Assembly (NCBI GenBank): GCA_014218235.1
Contig: CM024766.1
Coordinates: 64,779,207 to 64,843,206, forward strand
Source: Colocasia esculenta
Lineage: Eukaryota; Streptophyta; Magnoliopsida; Alismatales; Araceae
Reading direction: 5' to 3'
Length of the DNA: 64,000 nt
Made by a program: the position numbers and the translations under genes. Positions 12,057 to 23,051 of this stretch are shown here, one piece after another. Below the pieces are notes generated by a model. That model had not been told where the DNA came from. It ran no database searches and was given only the letters and a program-made list of their open reading frames with translations. Position 1 is the first letter of the stretch. Every line of letters begins with the position of its first letter.

Positions 12057-14304
12057 TGTAACGTTGTGTGTTTTCGGATCCTTACAGATCATGTGTGTAA
12101 TGGTTGTGAAGGCCATTGTGAGGCCAGTGTGGTGTAGACGTGTGGTGTGTGCAGGTGTGGTGCAGGTTGGGTCCTGAAATAAAATAGGACCTGCTGTAGT
12201 TGAGTAGGAGTTGGCGGCCAGGTGTGGTTGTTGACTTGTAGGCGTCCATAGGTGTTGACGTTTACTCTATGAACTTGGCGACAAGGGATATGGACGCCTA
12301 GCCTTGGCGGTCTGATTGGCGACATCCATGTTGACGCCAACCTGTGCAACCTGCAGAATATAGGTCTGCCCGAGGACAGTTTCCTCTGCCCATTTCTCCC
12401 TCTCCCTTGCTCGGATTTCATGTCCATGCTTCCCCAATGCTTCCAACGGTTGTAAAAGGATAATTGGGAGATCGTGGAACGTGAGACGGTGACGAATCGG
12501 CCAAGGAAATGCCGGAACGTGGTGTAATTGCCGTAGGAGCTCGCGGGGAGTTTGGTGAGAATCAGAGGAGTTTAAGAGGTTTAAGTGTATTCTAAGGTAG
12601 GGAACGAACCCTATTAACTCCCTAGGATCATTATAACACGACTTAACCACATGAATTAACATGTTTAATGCATTTTCGGGTTAAGTTGCACCATGTGGGG
12701 ATAATGGGTGGTTTGAGTAATTAAAAGAATGAAACATGTTGCTTTTGCATGATTTAGTTGCATGCATGTTAGAGGAGGTGTTTCCTCATGTTTTCCGTGG
12801 TTTTTAGGGCCGAGGTTTCTGGTATAATCGGCCTAGGGTTTTTGTGAGACTAATGGCCGAGGAACTCAGCATCAACATCGATTGACGCCAGGTTCTTCAA
12901 CCAGGAGATAAACGGCCAGATAACTTGTCGTTTACTCACCCTTAGCGGCAATCGATGTGGACGCTAGCATGCTACTGTTTAAATATTGCATATTCAGTAT
13001 TTAACAATATCAAGTGGTGCGTTGGCACCTATTGTGCACTCGGTGCATGAGGTTTCTGTGGCTAGTATACAAGTACGTAGTTAGTCAGTTCTTTACGCAT
13101 TTACGTGATATTCACGTGTAGTGGACTATCAGTGCACGAGGTTTGTGTGAGACTTCACATGGTTTGTGTGTGACGTGCACGTGGTTTTGTGTACGTGGCG
13201 AGTAGTACGACGCCGACCGTGGTTACCTCTCCAGTTGGGTGCCCCAGGTTCTTTGTGAGCCAGGTTGTTAGCTCGGGCTTTGTCCCGGTACTTGTGTTGT
13301 ACCGTCGAGGTCTGTGTCGTCTGACCTGGACACCCTCACTCCTGTGTTTGAGTTGTACGTCTAGCTGAGGGAAAGACGACAGTGGGACAGTGACACTTGG
13401 GTTTGTCTTTAGTCACTTGTAGCGCGCTCGTAGTTGGGGGTACGGACACCAGTAGTCGACACTGGTCCCCAACTAGTCCTTTTCCAGTGCCTCATTCTAG
13501 CGAGCCCAGGCCAGGGTCTCTGGAGGTGCCAGGCATGGGCCTGCGACCGTGTGGTCCGCAGGTGGTGGTGTTTAGTTGGTCTCCACAGTTGCTTGACTTT
13601 TTCACATGGAGCGGCAGCTGGACCTTTCGTCCGTGGCTGCGAGACTGAGAGGTAGACCTGTGTTAGCTTGTCCGAGTCAGTTTCTGGTGTTGCGAACCAG
13701 TTCACGTGACTCGTGTTTGGCTGTCTCTACTTTAGCTTGTACACTTGTACTGGTTTGCCGTTTAATTATTATAGTTGTTTTCTTAGTCGGCAGACTGTGA
13801 GTACTTTTACAGCTTTTATATCCTGCTTAGCTGTTCTATAAATTGTTGGTACTGTTTACTGCCTTTGTACCTGTGGTTTTGGTTTGCTCAGTTTTGGGGG
13901 AGTTCCCTACTGAGCCAGTGACTAGTGAGGCTCACCCCTACCCCCACAGGTGAGAGCGAGGAGGACGTTTCTCGACTGTCGTCTAGCTCAGAGCCGCGTC
14001 GTAGCAGTGCAGGGTCGGTACCTCCAACTGTGTAGTAGCCGCTCCAGCAGTGTAGTGTAGCTAGTTAGTTTACTTGTTTCAGTTGTACCTTGGGGTATGC
14101 CTCAGGCTCTTGTACTTTCTTTCAGTTGTTGTGGAAATATGACTATGTAAACTTGTGAAATATATATGTGAAATGGTGTGTTCCTTTGTATTTACATGGA
14201 CTGTGGTTTGGTATCCCTTGCGAGGCTTCGGCCCGTTCGTGGGAGGCGGACTTGGATCAAGTACGTTATCAGTTTAACGGGCTTGGCCGAGGTGTTCCCC
14301 CACA
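12057..14304 (+). repeat. 5' LTR of the gypsy element
   Basis: This LTR is 2248 bp, about 600 bp longer than the 3' LTR. The extra block (about 12470-13080) lies between CCAACGGTTGTA and TTAGTCAGTTCTTTACGC, phrases that are nearly adjacent in the 3' copy. Elsewhere the two are about 97% identical. GGCGAC/GACGCC words recur at 12230-12340 and again at 12880-12970. Paired frames at 13397-13648 and 19860-20111 are only shared LTR sequence. Confidence 0.92.
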
Positions 14305-14306
14305 AT

Positions 14307-14318
14307 TGGTATCAGAGC
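14307..14318 (+). promoter_or_regulatory. Primer-binding site of the gypsy element
   Basis: TGGTATCAGAGC begins two bases after the LTR end, matching initiator methionine tRNA. It marks the start of the internal region. Confidence 0.92.
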
Positions 14319-14457
14319 ATGGTCCGTGTTAATATAAGGGAACTAGAAAGATACATAGCCTTATTTCGGTCTTTGTACACTGCTGGTAGGGACCCTGGTT
14401 TCTGATAATTTGTTGTTTTAATTTTTGCTTGGTGTTTTGTTTATGTAGAAATTTGAA

Positions 14458-15308
14458 ATGGCTGATAGAAGAGATTGGGGTGGTGGCGGAGATGATCTGG
14501 AGGAAAGTACTCAGCGCATGATAGAGAGGATTTGGGAAAGCCTCACTGATATTCAGGCAAGGATGGATCAACAGACGCGGTACCACCGGTTGCAGTGCCA
14601 CCTGGAGATGGAGAGACTGTACCTGTTGCTCCAATTCCGCCAGGAGTAGAGGTGCCTTTTGTAGCACCTGTGCCACCATCACCACCAGTGTTATTAGCAG
14701 AGGAACCAGTGATGCAAGTGGAGAAGTTTCTGAGATTGCAACCGCCTACTTACTCAGGAGGGCCGAATCCAGATACAGCGAAACATTGGGTCCATGAAAT
14801 TGAAAGGGTCTTTGCGACCATGAGATGTCCGGCAGCAGATAAAGTCGTGTTAGCTGCTTATCAGTTGCGAGTTTTTGCATTGGAATGGTGGCGACTGAAG
14901 ATGCAGACCACCTTTGCAGGCAGGACAGAAGAGGCTATCACTTGGTTGGAATTTCTTGATGTATTTAATGATACATTCTTTCCGATTCAAGTACAGCAAG
15001 TGAAAAGGGAGCAGTTTCGGACACTCCATCAAGGTAACTCTTCAGTTTTAGAGTACCAGATGAGGTTTATGGCACTTAGCCGATATGCACCTTATGTAGT
15101 ATCAGATAATAATATGATGGTTGAGTATTTCATTAGAGGTTTGAGAGTGGAGTTGCAGGATGCAATAGTACCTCTCATATGTAAGACAGTGGAAGAAGCA
15201 GCCCAGAGAGCAGCTACGTTGGAGAGGTCTATTCGGACTCGTCCGGTGGGCGAGTCAGGTTCAGGTAGTTTTCGGCTACCGCAGCAATCAGTAGGTGCAA
15301 GTAGGTAA
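14458..15308 (+). pseudogene. gag: Gypsy gag (retrotrans_gag) with a frameshift
   Basis: ATG at 14458 starts MADRRDWGGGG. After about 42 residues a frameshift near 14580 moves the reading to another frame. That frame runs from about 14595 to 15308 and contains a proline-rich linker followed by the capsid core: FLRLQPPTYSGG, AKHWVHEIERVF, ALEWWRL, FNDTFFP and YQMRFMALSRYA. This is the usual plant retrotrans_gag pattern. It would form the particle shell; the frameshift and a stop at 15306-15308 break it from the nucleocapsid. Confidence 0.9.
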
Positions 15309-15989
15309 AGCACCAGCAGGACCTTCTCATCAGGCTTTGGTAATGGGGCCAAAAATTGAAGCAAGCTTTAAAGGAAAGGAAGAGGATGGGAGGTCGTCAG
15401 CAATTTCAGCAAGGCCGTGAGACCAGAGGTGGAAGAATCGCAGCAGAGCACAGCCAGGCAGCCGATTACTCCACCATGATATAGATGTTATAATTACAAT
15501 CGGCCGGGGCATTTGATCCGCAATTGCCCCTATCCGAGAGAGTATGGATATGGAAGAGGTGTGCAGTAGCAGTAGCAGCCTCAGCAGTTTCAGCAGCCAC
15601 AGGTAGGTCGTGGCAGAGGAGTACCACAGCAGCGAGGAAGAGGCCGGGTTATGGCTATCACCCGAGCCCAGGCAGAGGCATCGAATATGATAGAAGGTAC
15701 TATACCTCTTTATGATTATTCAACAAGAGTTTTATTTGATTCGGGTGCCTCTCATTCTTTCATTTCCGAAGAATTTCTGGATTGTATAGCTCATCCTTTA
15801 GAAGAAAAGTCTTGTGAGTTAGTAGTGGAGGTTCCCTCGGGTGAGTTCCTGCTCACTTCGAGCTATTTAGATGAAGCTCCTGTTATGATTGAAGGGAACC
15901 AGATCCGGGTCGGTTGTATGCCCTGCAGTTGTCAGATTATGATATTATTTTGGGTATGGATTGACTTGAGACTTATGGAGCAATGCTAG
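15309..15989 (+). pseudogene. Gypsy nucleocapsid knuckle and aspartic protease, broken
   Basis: A knuckle reads CYNYNRPGHLIRNCP at about 15483-15527; the second cysteine of CX2C is tyrosine, so metal binding is likely lost. The protease frame (about 15651-15989) has the active-site motif VLFDSGASHSFIS near 15730 and then LVVEVPSGE. A frameshift near 15920 interrupts the downstream IILGMDWL-type end of the domain. The enzyme would mature gag-pol. Confidence 0.85.
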
Positions 15990-16930
15990 ATTGCAGAAAG
16001 AAAAGGATCATGTTTTGTCATCCTAATGGTGCAGTATTTGAATATCAAGGTATGCCTTTTTATACCTCTAAGTTTCTAATTTCTGCAATTAGAGCTAGAA
16101 AGTTGATAAATGCTGGGTGTGTGGCTTATTTAGCCTCGGTAAGTCTGGTAGAAGCTAGTCAGTCAGTGGAAGCAGTTCCCGTGGTTAGGGAATTTACTGA
16201 TGTTTTTCCTGAGGATTTGCCTGGTTTAGCTCCACATAGAGAGGTGGACTTTACCATTGAGTTGCTGCCGGGTACCATGCCGATCTCTAAAGCCCCATAT
16301 CGGATGGCACCAGCAGAACTTAAAGAGTTGAAAAAGCAATTAGAAGAGTTGTTGCAGAAATGGTTTATTAGACCGAGTCATTCCCCGTGGGGAGCGCCGG
16401 TATTATTTGTGAAAAAGAAAGATGGAAGTTTTCGTATGTGTATGATTATAGAAAGTTGAATGATGTGACCATTAAGAATACGTACCCATTACCAAGAATA
16501 GATGATTTGTTTGATCAGTTGCAATCAGCGAAGGTATTTTCTAAAATTGATTTGAGGTCCGGGTACCATCAGTTGAGAATTAAAGAGGAGGATATAGATA
16601 AAACAGCTTTCAGAACCAGATATGATCACTATGAGTTTGTGGTTATGCCATTTGGGTTGACCAATGCTCCTACAGGTTTTATGGATTTGAGGAATAGAAT
16701 TTTTCATCCGTATTTGGACCAATTCATTGTGGTCTTTATTGATGATATTCTGATTTATTCAGCATCTGAAGATGAGCATGCACTCATTTGAGGTTTACCC
16801 TGCAGTTGTTAAGGATAACCAGTTGTTTGCCAAATTCAATAAGTGTGAATTTTGGTTGAAAGAAATTCAATTTCTGGGTCATGTTATTTCAGCTAAAGGA
16901 GTAGAGTGGACCCAAGTAAAGTGGAAGCAG
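15983..16930 (+). pseudogene. Gypsy reverse transcriptase, frameshifted
   Basis: A first frame (to 16459) has FPEDLPGLAPHREVDFTIEL and APYRMAPAELKELK and reaches FVKKKDGSFRMC. A frameshift near 16430 moves to the frame 16387-16791 with DYRKLNDVTIKNTYPLP, FSKIDLRSGYHQLRI and FGLTNAPTGF. The catalytic box reads VVFIDDILIYS (FIDD) near 16735. A stop follows at 16789-16791, with further RT thumb sequence (FLGHVIS) recognisable near 16875 in another frame. Domain order and motifs are standard for plant gypsy elements. Confidence 0.92.
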
Positions 16931-16981
16931 TGATGAGATGGGAGTGCCTAAGACAATAATGAGATTAGAAGTTTTCTGGGA

Positions 16982-17515
16982 TTGGCAGGTTATTATAGGC
17001 GCTTTATTCAAGATTTTTCTAAGATTGCGGCACCTATGACTAAATTGACCAGGAAAGGTGTGCCTTTTGTATGGTCCGGTAAATGTCAGAAAAGTTTTAT
17101 GGAATTGAAGAAGAGGCTTACATCAGCACCTATATTGACATTACCGGCAGGAAGTAGTGGTTTTGTGGTTTATGCGGATGCTTCAAGGAGAGGACTTGGC
17201 GCAGTGCTTATGCAGCATGGCAAAGTAATAGCTTATGCGTCCAGGCAATTGAAGCCGGCAGAGGAGAATTACCCCACTCATGATTTGGAATTGGCAGTAG
17301 TTGTGTTTGCTTTGAAAATATGGAGGCATTATCTGTATGGCGAAAGATTTGAGATCTTTACAGATCATAAAAGCTTGAAGTATATCTTCTCGCAGAAAGA
17401 TTTAAATCTTCGTCAGCGCAGATGGATTGAATATTTGAAAGAATATGATTTCAGTTTGGCTTACCATCCGGGTAAAGCCAATGTTGTAGAAGATGCCTTA
17501 AGCAGAAAGGCATAT
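16982..17515 (+). pseudogene. Gypsy RNase H domain
   Basis: Part of the open frame 16982-18352. It begins AGYYRRFIQDFSKIAAPMT, the connection region, followed by RNase H motifs VVYADASRRGLGAVLMQ, SRQLKPAEENYPTHDLEL, FTDHKSLKYIF and AYHPGKANVVEDALSRK. The usual catalytic acidic residues are present (D of YADAS, E of DLEL, D of FTDHKS). It would remove the RNA strand after reverse transcription. It lies in frame with integrase but is cut off from the RT by stops near 16790 and 16933. Confidence 0.92.
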
Positions 17516-18590
17516 ATAAATCTGATGATGATTAAAGAATGGAAGTTGTATGAAAAGGTAGTGGAGAACTCCTTGTATGTGTCCAGTAGTCAGCGACGGG
17601 CAGTACTAGCTGCTAGTGCTGTAGAGCCATCCTTGTATTGGCAGATTGTTGAAACTCAGAGAGCAGATGTAAATTTAGATGAAATTGTGAAAATGGAAGG
17701 AGTTACCATTGATGATAATTGTGTGGTCAGGCTCAGAGGCAGGTTGTTTGTTCCAGCAGAAAGAGAGGTGAAGCAGCGAGTGTTAGAAGAGGCTCATAAA
17801 TCCAGGTACACTATCCATCCGGGTAGTACTAAAATGTACCACGATTTGAGAAAGCATTTCTGGTGGCCTCATATGAAGAAAGAAATAGCGAAGTTTGTTG
17901 CAAGATGTGCTATCTGTCAACAGATTAAAGCAGAACATCAGAAATCTGGAGGTTTGTTGCAACCGTTACCCATTCCACAGTGGAAATGGGATGATATTGC
18001 TATGGACTTTGTGGCAGGTTTACCAAGATCGAGTTCCGGGCATAATGGAATTTGGGTATTTGTTGATAGATTGACTAAGGTGTGCAGATTAGTGGCAGTA
18101 AGTATGTCTTGGACAGTGGACAGATTAGCAAAAATTTATGTTGAAAGAATTGTTCCATTGCATGGTATTCCGAAGACTATTGTGTCTGATAGAGATCCAA
18201 GATTTACTTCTGGTTTTTGGAGAAGCCTGCAAAGAGTAATTGGTACTGAGCTGAGATATAGCTCTGCTTATCATCCCCAGACAGATGGTCAGACAGAGAG
18301 GACTATTCAGACGATTGAAGATATGTTGCGAGCTTTATTTGGGAATGGTTGAGTTTGCCTATAATAATAGTTATCATACCAGTCTTGGAATGACACCGTA
18401 TGAAGCTTTATATGGAAGGCCATGTAGAACCCCAATGAACTGGCATGAAGTGGGAGAAAAGTAATTAGTGGGTCCTGAATTGATTCAGCAAACCACAAAA
18501 GTGGTGAAGCTTATTAAGGAAAAATTGCAGGCAGCTCAAAGCAGGTAAAAGAGTTATGCAGATATTCGGAGGAGACCACTTCAGTTTGAA
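17516..18590 (+). pseudogene. Gypsy integrase, zinc and catalytic core, with stops
   Basis: The HHCC zinc domain is visible as HPGSTKMYHDL...CAICQQIK (about 17815-17920). The catalytic core follows: MDFVAGLP (first Asp, near 18004), IVSDRDPRFTSGFW (second Asp, near 18188) and QTDGQTERTIQTIEDML with the Glu near 18308. After 18330 a frameshift and TGA interrupt; AYNNSYHTSLGMTPYEALYG is recognisable at 18360-18415 in another frame. Stops follow at about 18463 and 18547. The protein would insert cDNA into the host genome. Confidence 0.92.
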
Positions 18591-19008
18591 GTGGGCGATT
18601 TTGTTTTCTTGAGAGTTTCCCCGAGTAAAGGTATTATGAGATTTGGTAAGACCGGAAAGTTGAGCCCAAGATATGTGGGACCTTTCCAAGTAATTGAGAG
18701 AATTGGGGAAACAACTTATAGGCTTGATTTGCCAGCAGATTTTGCGGATGTTCATGATATATTTCATGTTTCTATGTTAAGGAAGTGTATTGAAGACCCA
18801 GCTCAGATAATCAGTTATCAAGGTGGTGACTTGAGGCCGGATATGACTATGCCAGAGTATCCGGTGCGGATCATGGATCGAAAGATAAAGAAGTTGAGAA
18901 TAAAGAAATTGAGTTAGTTAAAGTGCGATGGAAAATAGGTTGGGTGGTGAGGATACCTGGGAGATAGCCGAGGAGATGGCTAAAGGGTATCCCTATCTGT
19001 TTGAATAA
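18591..19008 (+). pseudogene. Gypsy integrase C-terminus and degraded chromodomain
   Basis: The frame 18591-18917 contains VFLRVSPSKGIMRFGKTGKL, SPRYVGPFQVIERIGETTY and HDIFHVSMLRKCI, the GPY/F-type C-terminus of chromovirus integrases. After a stop at about 18915 another frame gives EDTWEIAEEMAKGYPYLFE, ending at a TAA near 19006. That matches the end of a chromodomain-like tail in this lineage. Chromodomains steer insertion to marked chromatin; here the domain is truncated and out of frame. Confidence 0.8.
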
Positions 19009-19123
19009 GCTTTTGTATTTCTTTTTAGATGATAGTACTTGTAAAAGTGTTATGTTTAAGTTGTTTAAGTTTGAGTTGTGTTATGAATTTCGAGGTTGAA
19101 ATTTTCTTTTTAGATGATAGTAA

Positions 19124-20767
19124 TGTAACGTCGTGTGTTTTCGGATCCTTACGGATCATGTGTGTAATGGTTGTGAAGGCCATTGTGAGGCCAGTGTGGT
19201 GTAGACGTGTGGTGTGTGCAGGTGTGGTGCAGGTTGGGTTCTGAAATAAAATAGGACCTGCTGCAGTTGAGTAGGAGTTGGCGGCCAGGTGTGGTCGTTG
19301 ACTTGTAGGCGTCCATAGGTGTTGACGTTTACCTCTATGAACTTGGCGACAAGGGATATGGACGCCTAGCCTTGGCGGTCTGATTGGCGACTCCATGTTG
19401 ACGCCAACCTGCAACCTGCGAATATAGGTCTGCCCGAAGACAGTTTCCTCAGCCCATTTCTCCCTCTCCCATTGCTCGGATTTCATGCCATTCTTCCCCA
19501 ATGCTTCCAACGGTTGTAATTATAATTGGGATATCCGGGATTAGTTTAGTCAGTTCTTTACGCTTGTTACGTGATATTCACGTGTAGTGGATTATCATGC
19601 ACGAGGTTTGTGCGAGACTTCACATGTTTGTGTGTGACTTGCACGTGGTTTTGTGTACGTGCGAGTAGTACGATGCCTACCGTGGTTACCTGTCCAGTTG
19701 GTGTCCCAGTTTCTTTGTGAGCCAGGCTATTAGCTCGGGGCTTTGTCCCGGTACTTGTGTTGTACCGTCGAGGTCTGTGTCGTCTGACCTGGACACCCTC
19801 ACTCCTGTGTTTGAGTTGTACGTCTGGCTGAGGGAAAGACGACAGTGGGACAGTGACACTTGGGTTTGTCTTTAGTCACTTGTAGCGCGCTCGTAGTTGG
19901 GGGTACGGACACCAGTAGTCGACACTGGTCCCTAGCTAGTCCTTTTCCAGTGCCTCACTCTAGTGAGCCCAGATCAGGGTCTCTGGAGGTGCCAGGCATG
20001 GGCCTGCGACCGTGTGGTCCGCAGGTGGTGGTGTTTAGTTGGTCTCCACAGTTGCTTGACTTTTTCACATGGAGCAGTAGCTGGACCTTTCGTTCGTGGC
20101 TGCGAGACTGAGAGGTAGATCTGTGTTAGCTTGTCCGAGTCAGTCTCTGGTGTCGCGAACCAGTTCACGTGACTCGTGTTTGGCTGTCTCTACTTTAGCT
20201 TGTACACTTGTACTGGTTTGCCGTTTAATTATTACAGTTGTTTTCGTAGTCGGCATACTGTGAGTACTTTTACAGCTTTTATATCCTGCTTAGCTATTCT
20301 ATAAATTGTTGGTACTGTTTACTGCCTTTGTACCTGTGGTTTTGGTTTGCTCGGTTTTGGGGGAGTTCCCTACTGAGCCAGTGACTAGCGAGGCTCACCC
20401 CTACCCCCACAGGTGAGAGCGAGGAGGACGTTTCTCGACCGTCGTCTAGCTCAGAGCCGCGTCGTAGCGGTGCAGGGTCGGTACCTCTAGCTGTGTAGTA
20501 GCAGCTCCAGCAGTGTAGTGTAGCTAGTTAGTTTACTTGTTTCAGTTGTACCTTGGGGTATGCCTCAGGCTCTTGTACTTTCTTTCAGTTGTTGTGGAAA
20601 TATGGCTATGTAAACTTGTGAAATATATATGTGAAATGGTGTGTTCCTTTGTGTTTACACGGACTGTGGTTTGGTATCCCTTGCGAGGCTTCGGCCCATT
20701 CGCGAGAGGCAGACTCAGATCAAGTACGTTATCAGTTTAACGGGCTTGGCCGAGGTATTCCGCCACA
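19124..20767 (+). repeat. 3' LTR of the gypsy element
   Basis: This LTR is 1644 bp, starting TGTAACG and ending CCACA, then TSD TTTTT. It lacks the roughly 600-bp block of the 5' LTR. Upstream, TTTCGAGGTTGAAATTTTC is followed only by a weak purine run (TAGATGATAGTAA), so the polypurine tract looks degraded. Part of this pre-LTR phrase is duplicated near 19018. Confidence 0.92.
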
Positions 20768-20772
20768 TTTTT

Positions 20773-22854
20773 CAATCAAATGTTACTTTGAAGTGGTTCG
20801 ATAAGGAGCTAAGCTCTATGAAGTTGATATTGTCTGAGGTTTTGAAGGCAGTAGGGCCCAAAGATCCTACTCCTTAAGAGAATGTGCCTTCAGGGCCACG
20901 GGAGGTTGTTGCAGGGCTATCAGGGCAAGTCAGTGCTGATCTTGTGGAGCGGCCATCAGGGCCTTCAGTTCAAGTTCCCGAAGGGCCATCAGGGCCAAGT
21001 GTTGAAGTTCAGCCCTCTGAAAAGGTTCCTAGTGAAGATTCTGCTTTGTGTCAGGAGTCTGGACCGGAGAAGGAGTCAGTCAATCCAGTGGATCCGGTAG
21101 CTGAACAAGAAGACCAGGCTGTAGCTCCTGAGCCCCTTGCCTCTTCTTCCCTTACCACTCCAGCTGCTCCCTCTCCTCCATCATCCTCTACTACACCTCC
21201 AGCTCCAACCACCTTCAAGCGACCCCGTTCAAGATCTGTTTCCTCTCCCCAACCTCTTTCCTCTCAACTTGCCTCATCTCCTGCTTCTTCCACTATTATT
21301 CCTCCTCCACCATCCTCTCCTCCTCAGTTTCCACTCGCATCCTCTTCAGCTGGACCTTCCTCTTCTGGTCCTTCCACATTAGAACCTTTTGTTCTTCCTA
21401 CAATAACTCTTGACTCTATATTCAATCCACCTACACCTCCCTCTTTCATTACCATTATCCCTGAAGGTGCCTAACTCACCCAAATAGAAATCCAGGATAT
21501 TAAGGATGAATTTGAAGTAGCAATACTTCGTTTAGTCCTGGCTGTTGGGACCCACTCTCACAGGATAGGCTCTTCTAGTCCTATCTCTAAGAAGAGGAGA
21601 CTCACATCCTCTCATCCTGTCTCTTCTGAACCTTGCTATCCTCCCCTTTGGTTTTCCCTCTCTGTCTCCAACAAGCAGCAACTTATCTATGAAGACTATC
21701 TTCAAAAGGTAGTTTTTGCCCATATTTTTGGCCTTCCTTTCCAAAATCTTTCTGAACATCTCACCACCATCTTTCCTTATACCCATCTCTCTAAGGCTCA
21801 ACAGTAAAAATCTTCTCCATGACTGAAGCCAAAACTAAAGAGTAGTGGGCTCGGAGCAACAAAGACCTGTACAGTCAATTCCGACGAGTTCAAGCTGCCC
21901 GATATCTGCCTAGGGAAACTCCTCTTCCCCTTTCTAAGTGGTTCCAAATCCATCTCAGAAATTTGTTTGGCCCTTTCATTCAGAAAGAAATCAAATTCAT
22001 CCGGCAGTATCAGATGTACAGTAACTACTGCTATGTACATCGCCTCCTAGAATCTCAGTTGGGTCAGTTTCGTTCAGCCATCAGGGCCCTCAGTTCAAGC
22101 ACAACTCATACTGAGCCCCTTCAGGTCGATTTTGCCACCCTAGTTATTCCTGATGTAGTGTTCCTTCCACCTCTCAATGCTCTAATTATGGATTCTTCCG
22201 TGGGAACACTTATCTTTGAGCGAGCTGCAAGGGTAATGGCCAGATTATTTGTGCAAGATGGCCGTGACTTATCTTTTCCAAGATTCGTATTCAGACAATA
22301 TCTTCAGGGGCATATCAAGGCAGATGTTCTGGCACCCATTCTTTCTAATGTGAGCGGTTGTCTCCTGAAGAGTGGATGCAGCTCTATCCCTTGTCTGCTC
22401 AGCAGCTAGGTGATTTAAATGCCTCTCAGGCCAGCTCCAACCAACCTCCCTTGTCACCTGGTGAATTTTTGGATGCCAACTCTCTTCACCTCATCCGGAT
22501 TCCTATCTGACCTGGGTCGAAAGATACAAAGTTTTCTTTGCCTTAAAGCAAGAGTTTCGGTCGCTTACGATTGACTATCCCCTCAAGATTGAAGCCTTTC
22601 TTCGTTTTGCCATCTTTGGGTCCTTAACTTAAAAGTTAGCCCTTGGCCGTGTTAAGTATGGGGACTTCATTTCAGATCAACGGCAGCTTCACATCAAAAG
22701 GATGGCTTCCACCATGGGACCCTCCTATCAAATTGATATTGGGGCCTTTCAAGCCTTCTTTGAAGAACAGGAACGCCAGGCACTCCCTGTCATCAGGCGC
22801 TTTGGCTCCTTGTTATCCCCCGCTCATTACTTATCTGTAAATCCTCAGAACTAA
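20773..22854 (+). pseudogene. Sirevirus env-like ORF, 3' half
   Basis: Continuation of the extra ORF after the gypsy insertion. A Ser/Pro-rich linker (20884-21474) has several SGP-type repeats and long Pro/Ser runs. It is followed by conserved-looking blocks: LQKVVFAHIFGLP and TIFPYTHLSKAQQ (to about 21805), then SKWFQIHLRNLFGPF, VFLPPLNALIMDSSVGTL and GRDLSFPRFVFRQYL (to about 22350). LSPEEWMQLYPLSAQQLG and DIGAFQAFFEEQERQALP come near the end, with a TAA at 22852-22854. At least five stops or frameshifts separate blocks. I see no clear signal peptide or transmembrane helix. Its function is unknown; it belongs with the 5' half at 10549-12056. Confidence 0.7.
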
Positions 22855-22915
22855 TCAATATATGTTGGCTGTCTGCCCTTCCATCTTGTCGAAGATTATC
22901 TTTTTGCTTACTGAC

Positions 22916-23050
22916 AAAAAGGGGGAGAAAATTAGCATGTCTGAAATACATTACGAAAATCTTCAGATTTAGAAATTAGCATGTTTGAAATGCTTTCCAG
23001 ATATATTCATGCTTATTGATAATTTTTTGTCATCACCAAAAAGGGGGAGA
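22916..23050 (+). promoter_or_regulatory. Repeated polypurine tracts before the 3' LTR
   Basis: Two near-identical purine tracts, AAAAAGGGGGAGAAA at 22916-22930 and AAAAAGGGGGAGA ending at 23050, lie about 120 bp apart. The second abuts the 3' LTR. Between them is a duplicated ATTAGCATGT(C/T)TGAAAT phrase. Multiple polypurine tracts are a published Sirevirus feature; the one next to the LTR would prime plus-strand synthesis. Confidence 0.88.
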
Positions 23051-23051
23051 T

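Larger units (their letters stand above)
12057..20767 (+). mobile_element. Ty3/gypsy chromovirus-type retrotransposon inserted in the Sirevirus
   Basis: LTRs at 12057-14304 and 19124-20767 both start TGTAACG and end in CCACA. The element is flanked by TTTTT at 12052-12056 and 20768-20772. The internal order is PBS, gag, CCHC, protease, RT, RNase H, integrase and a degraded chromodomain-like tail, which is gypsy order. LTR length, the TTTCGAGG motif just before the 3' LTR and the integrase tail fit the Tekay/Del chromovirus lineage, though that assignment is provisional. Frameshifts and stops in gag, pol and integrase make it defective. Confidence 0.93.

Noticed and set aside
13397..13705. Overlapping ORFs on both strands, repeated at 19860-20168
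   Set aside because: They are copies of the same GC-rich LTR segment, open on both strands, without domain.
10549..22854. Calling the Sirevirus extra ORF a viral envelope gene
   Set aside because: No clear signal peptide, transmembrane helix or fusion motif is visible; only position and family resemblance support the env-like label.
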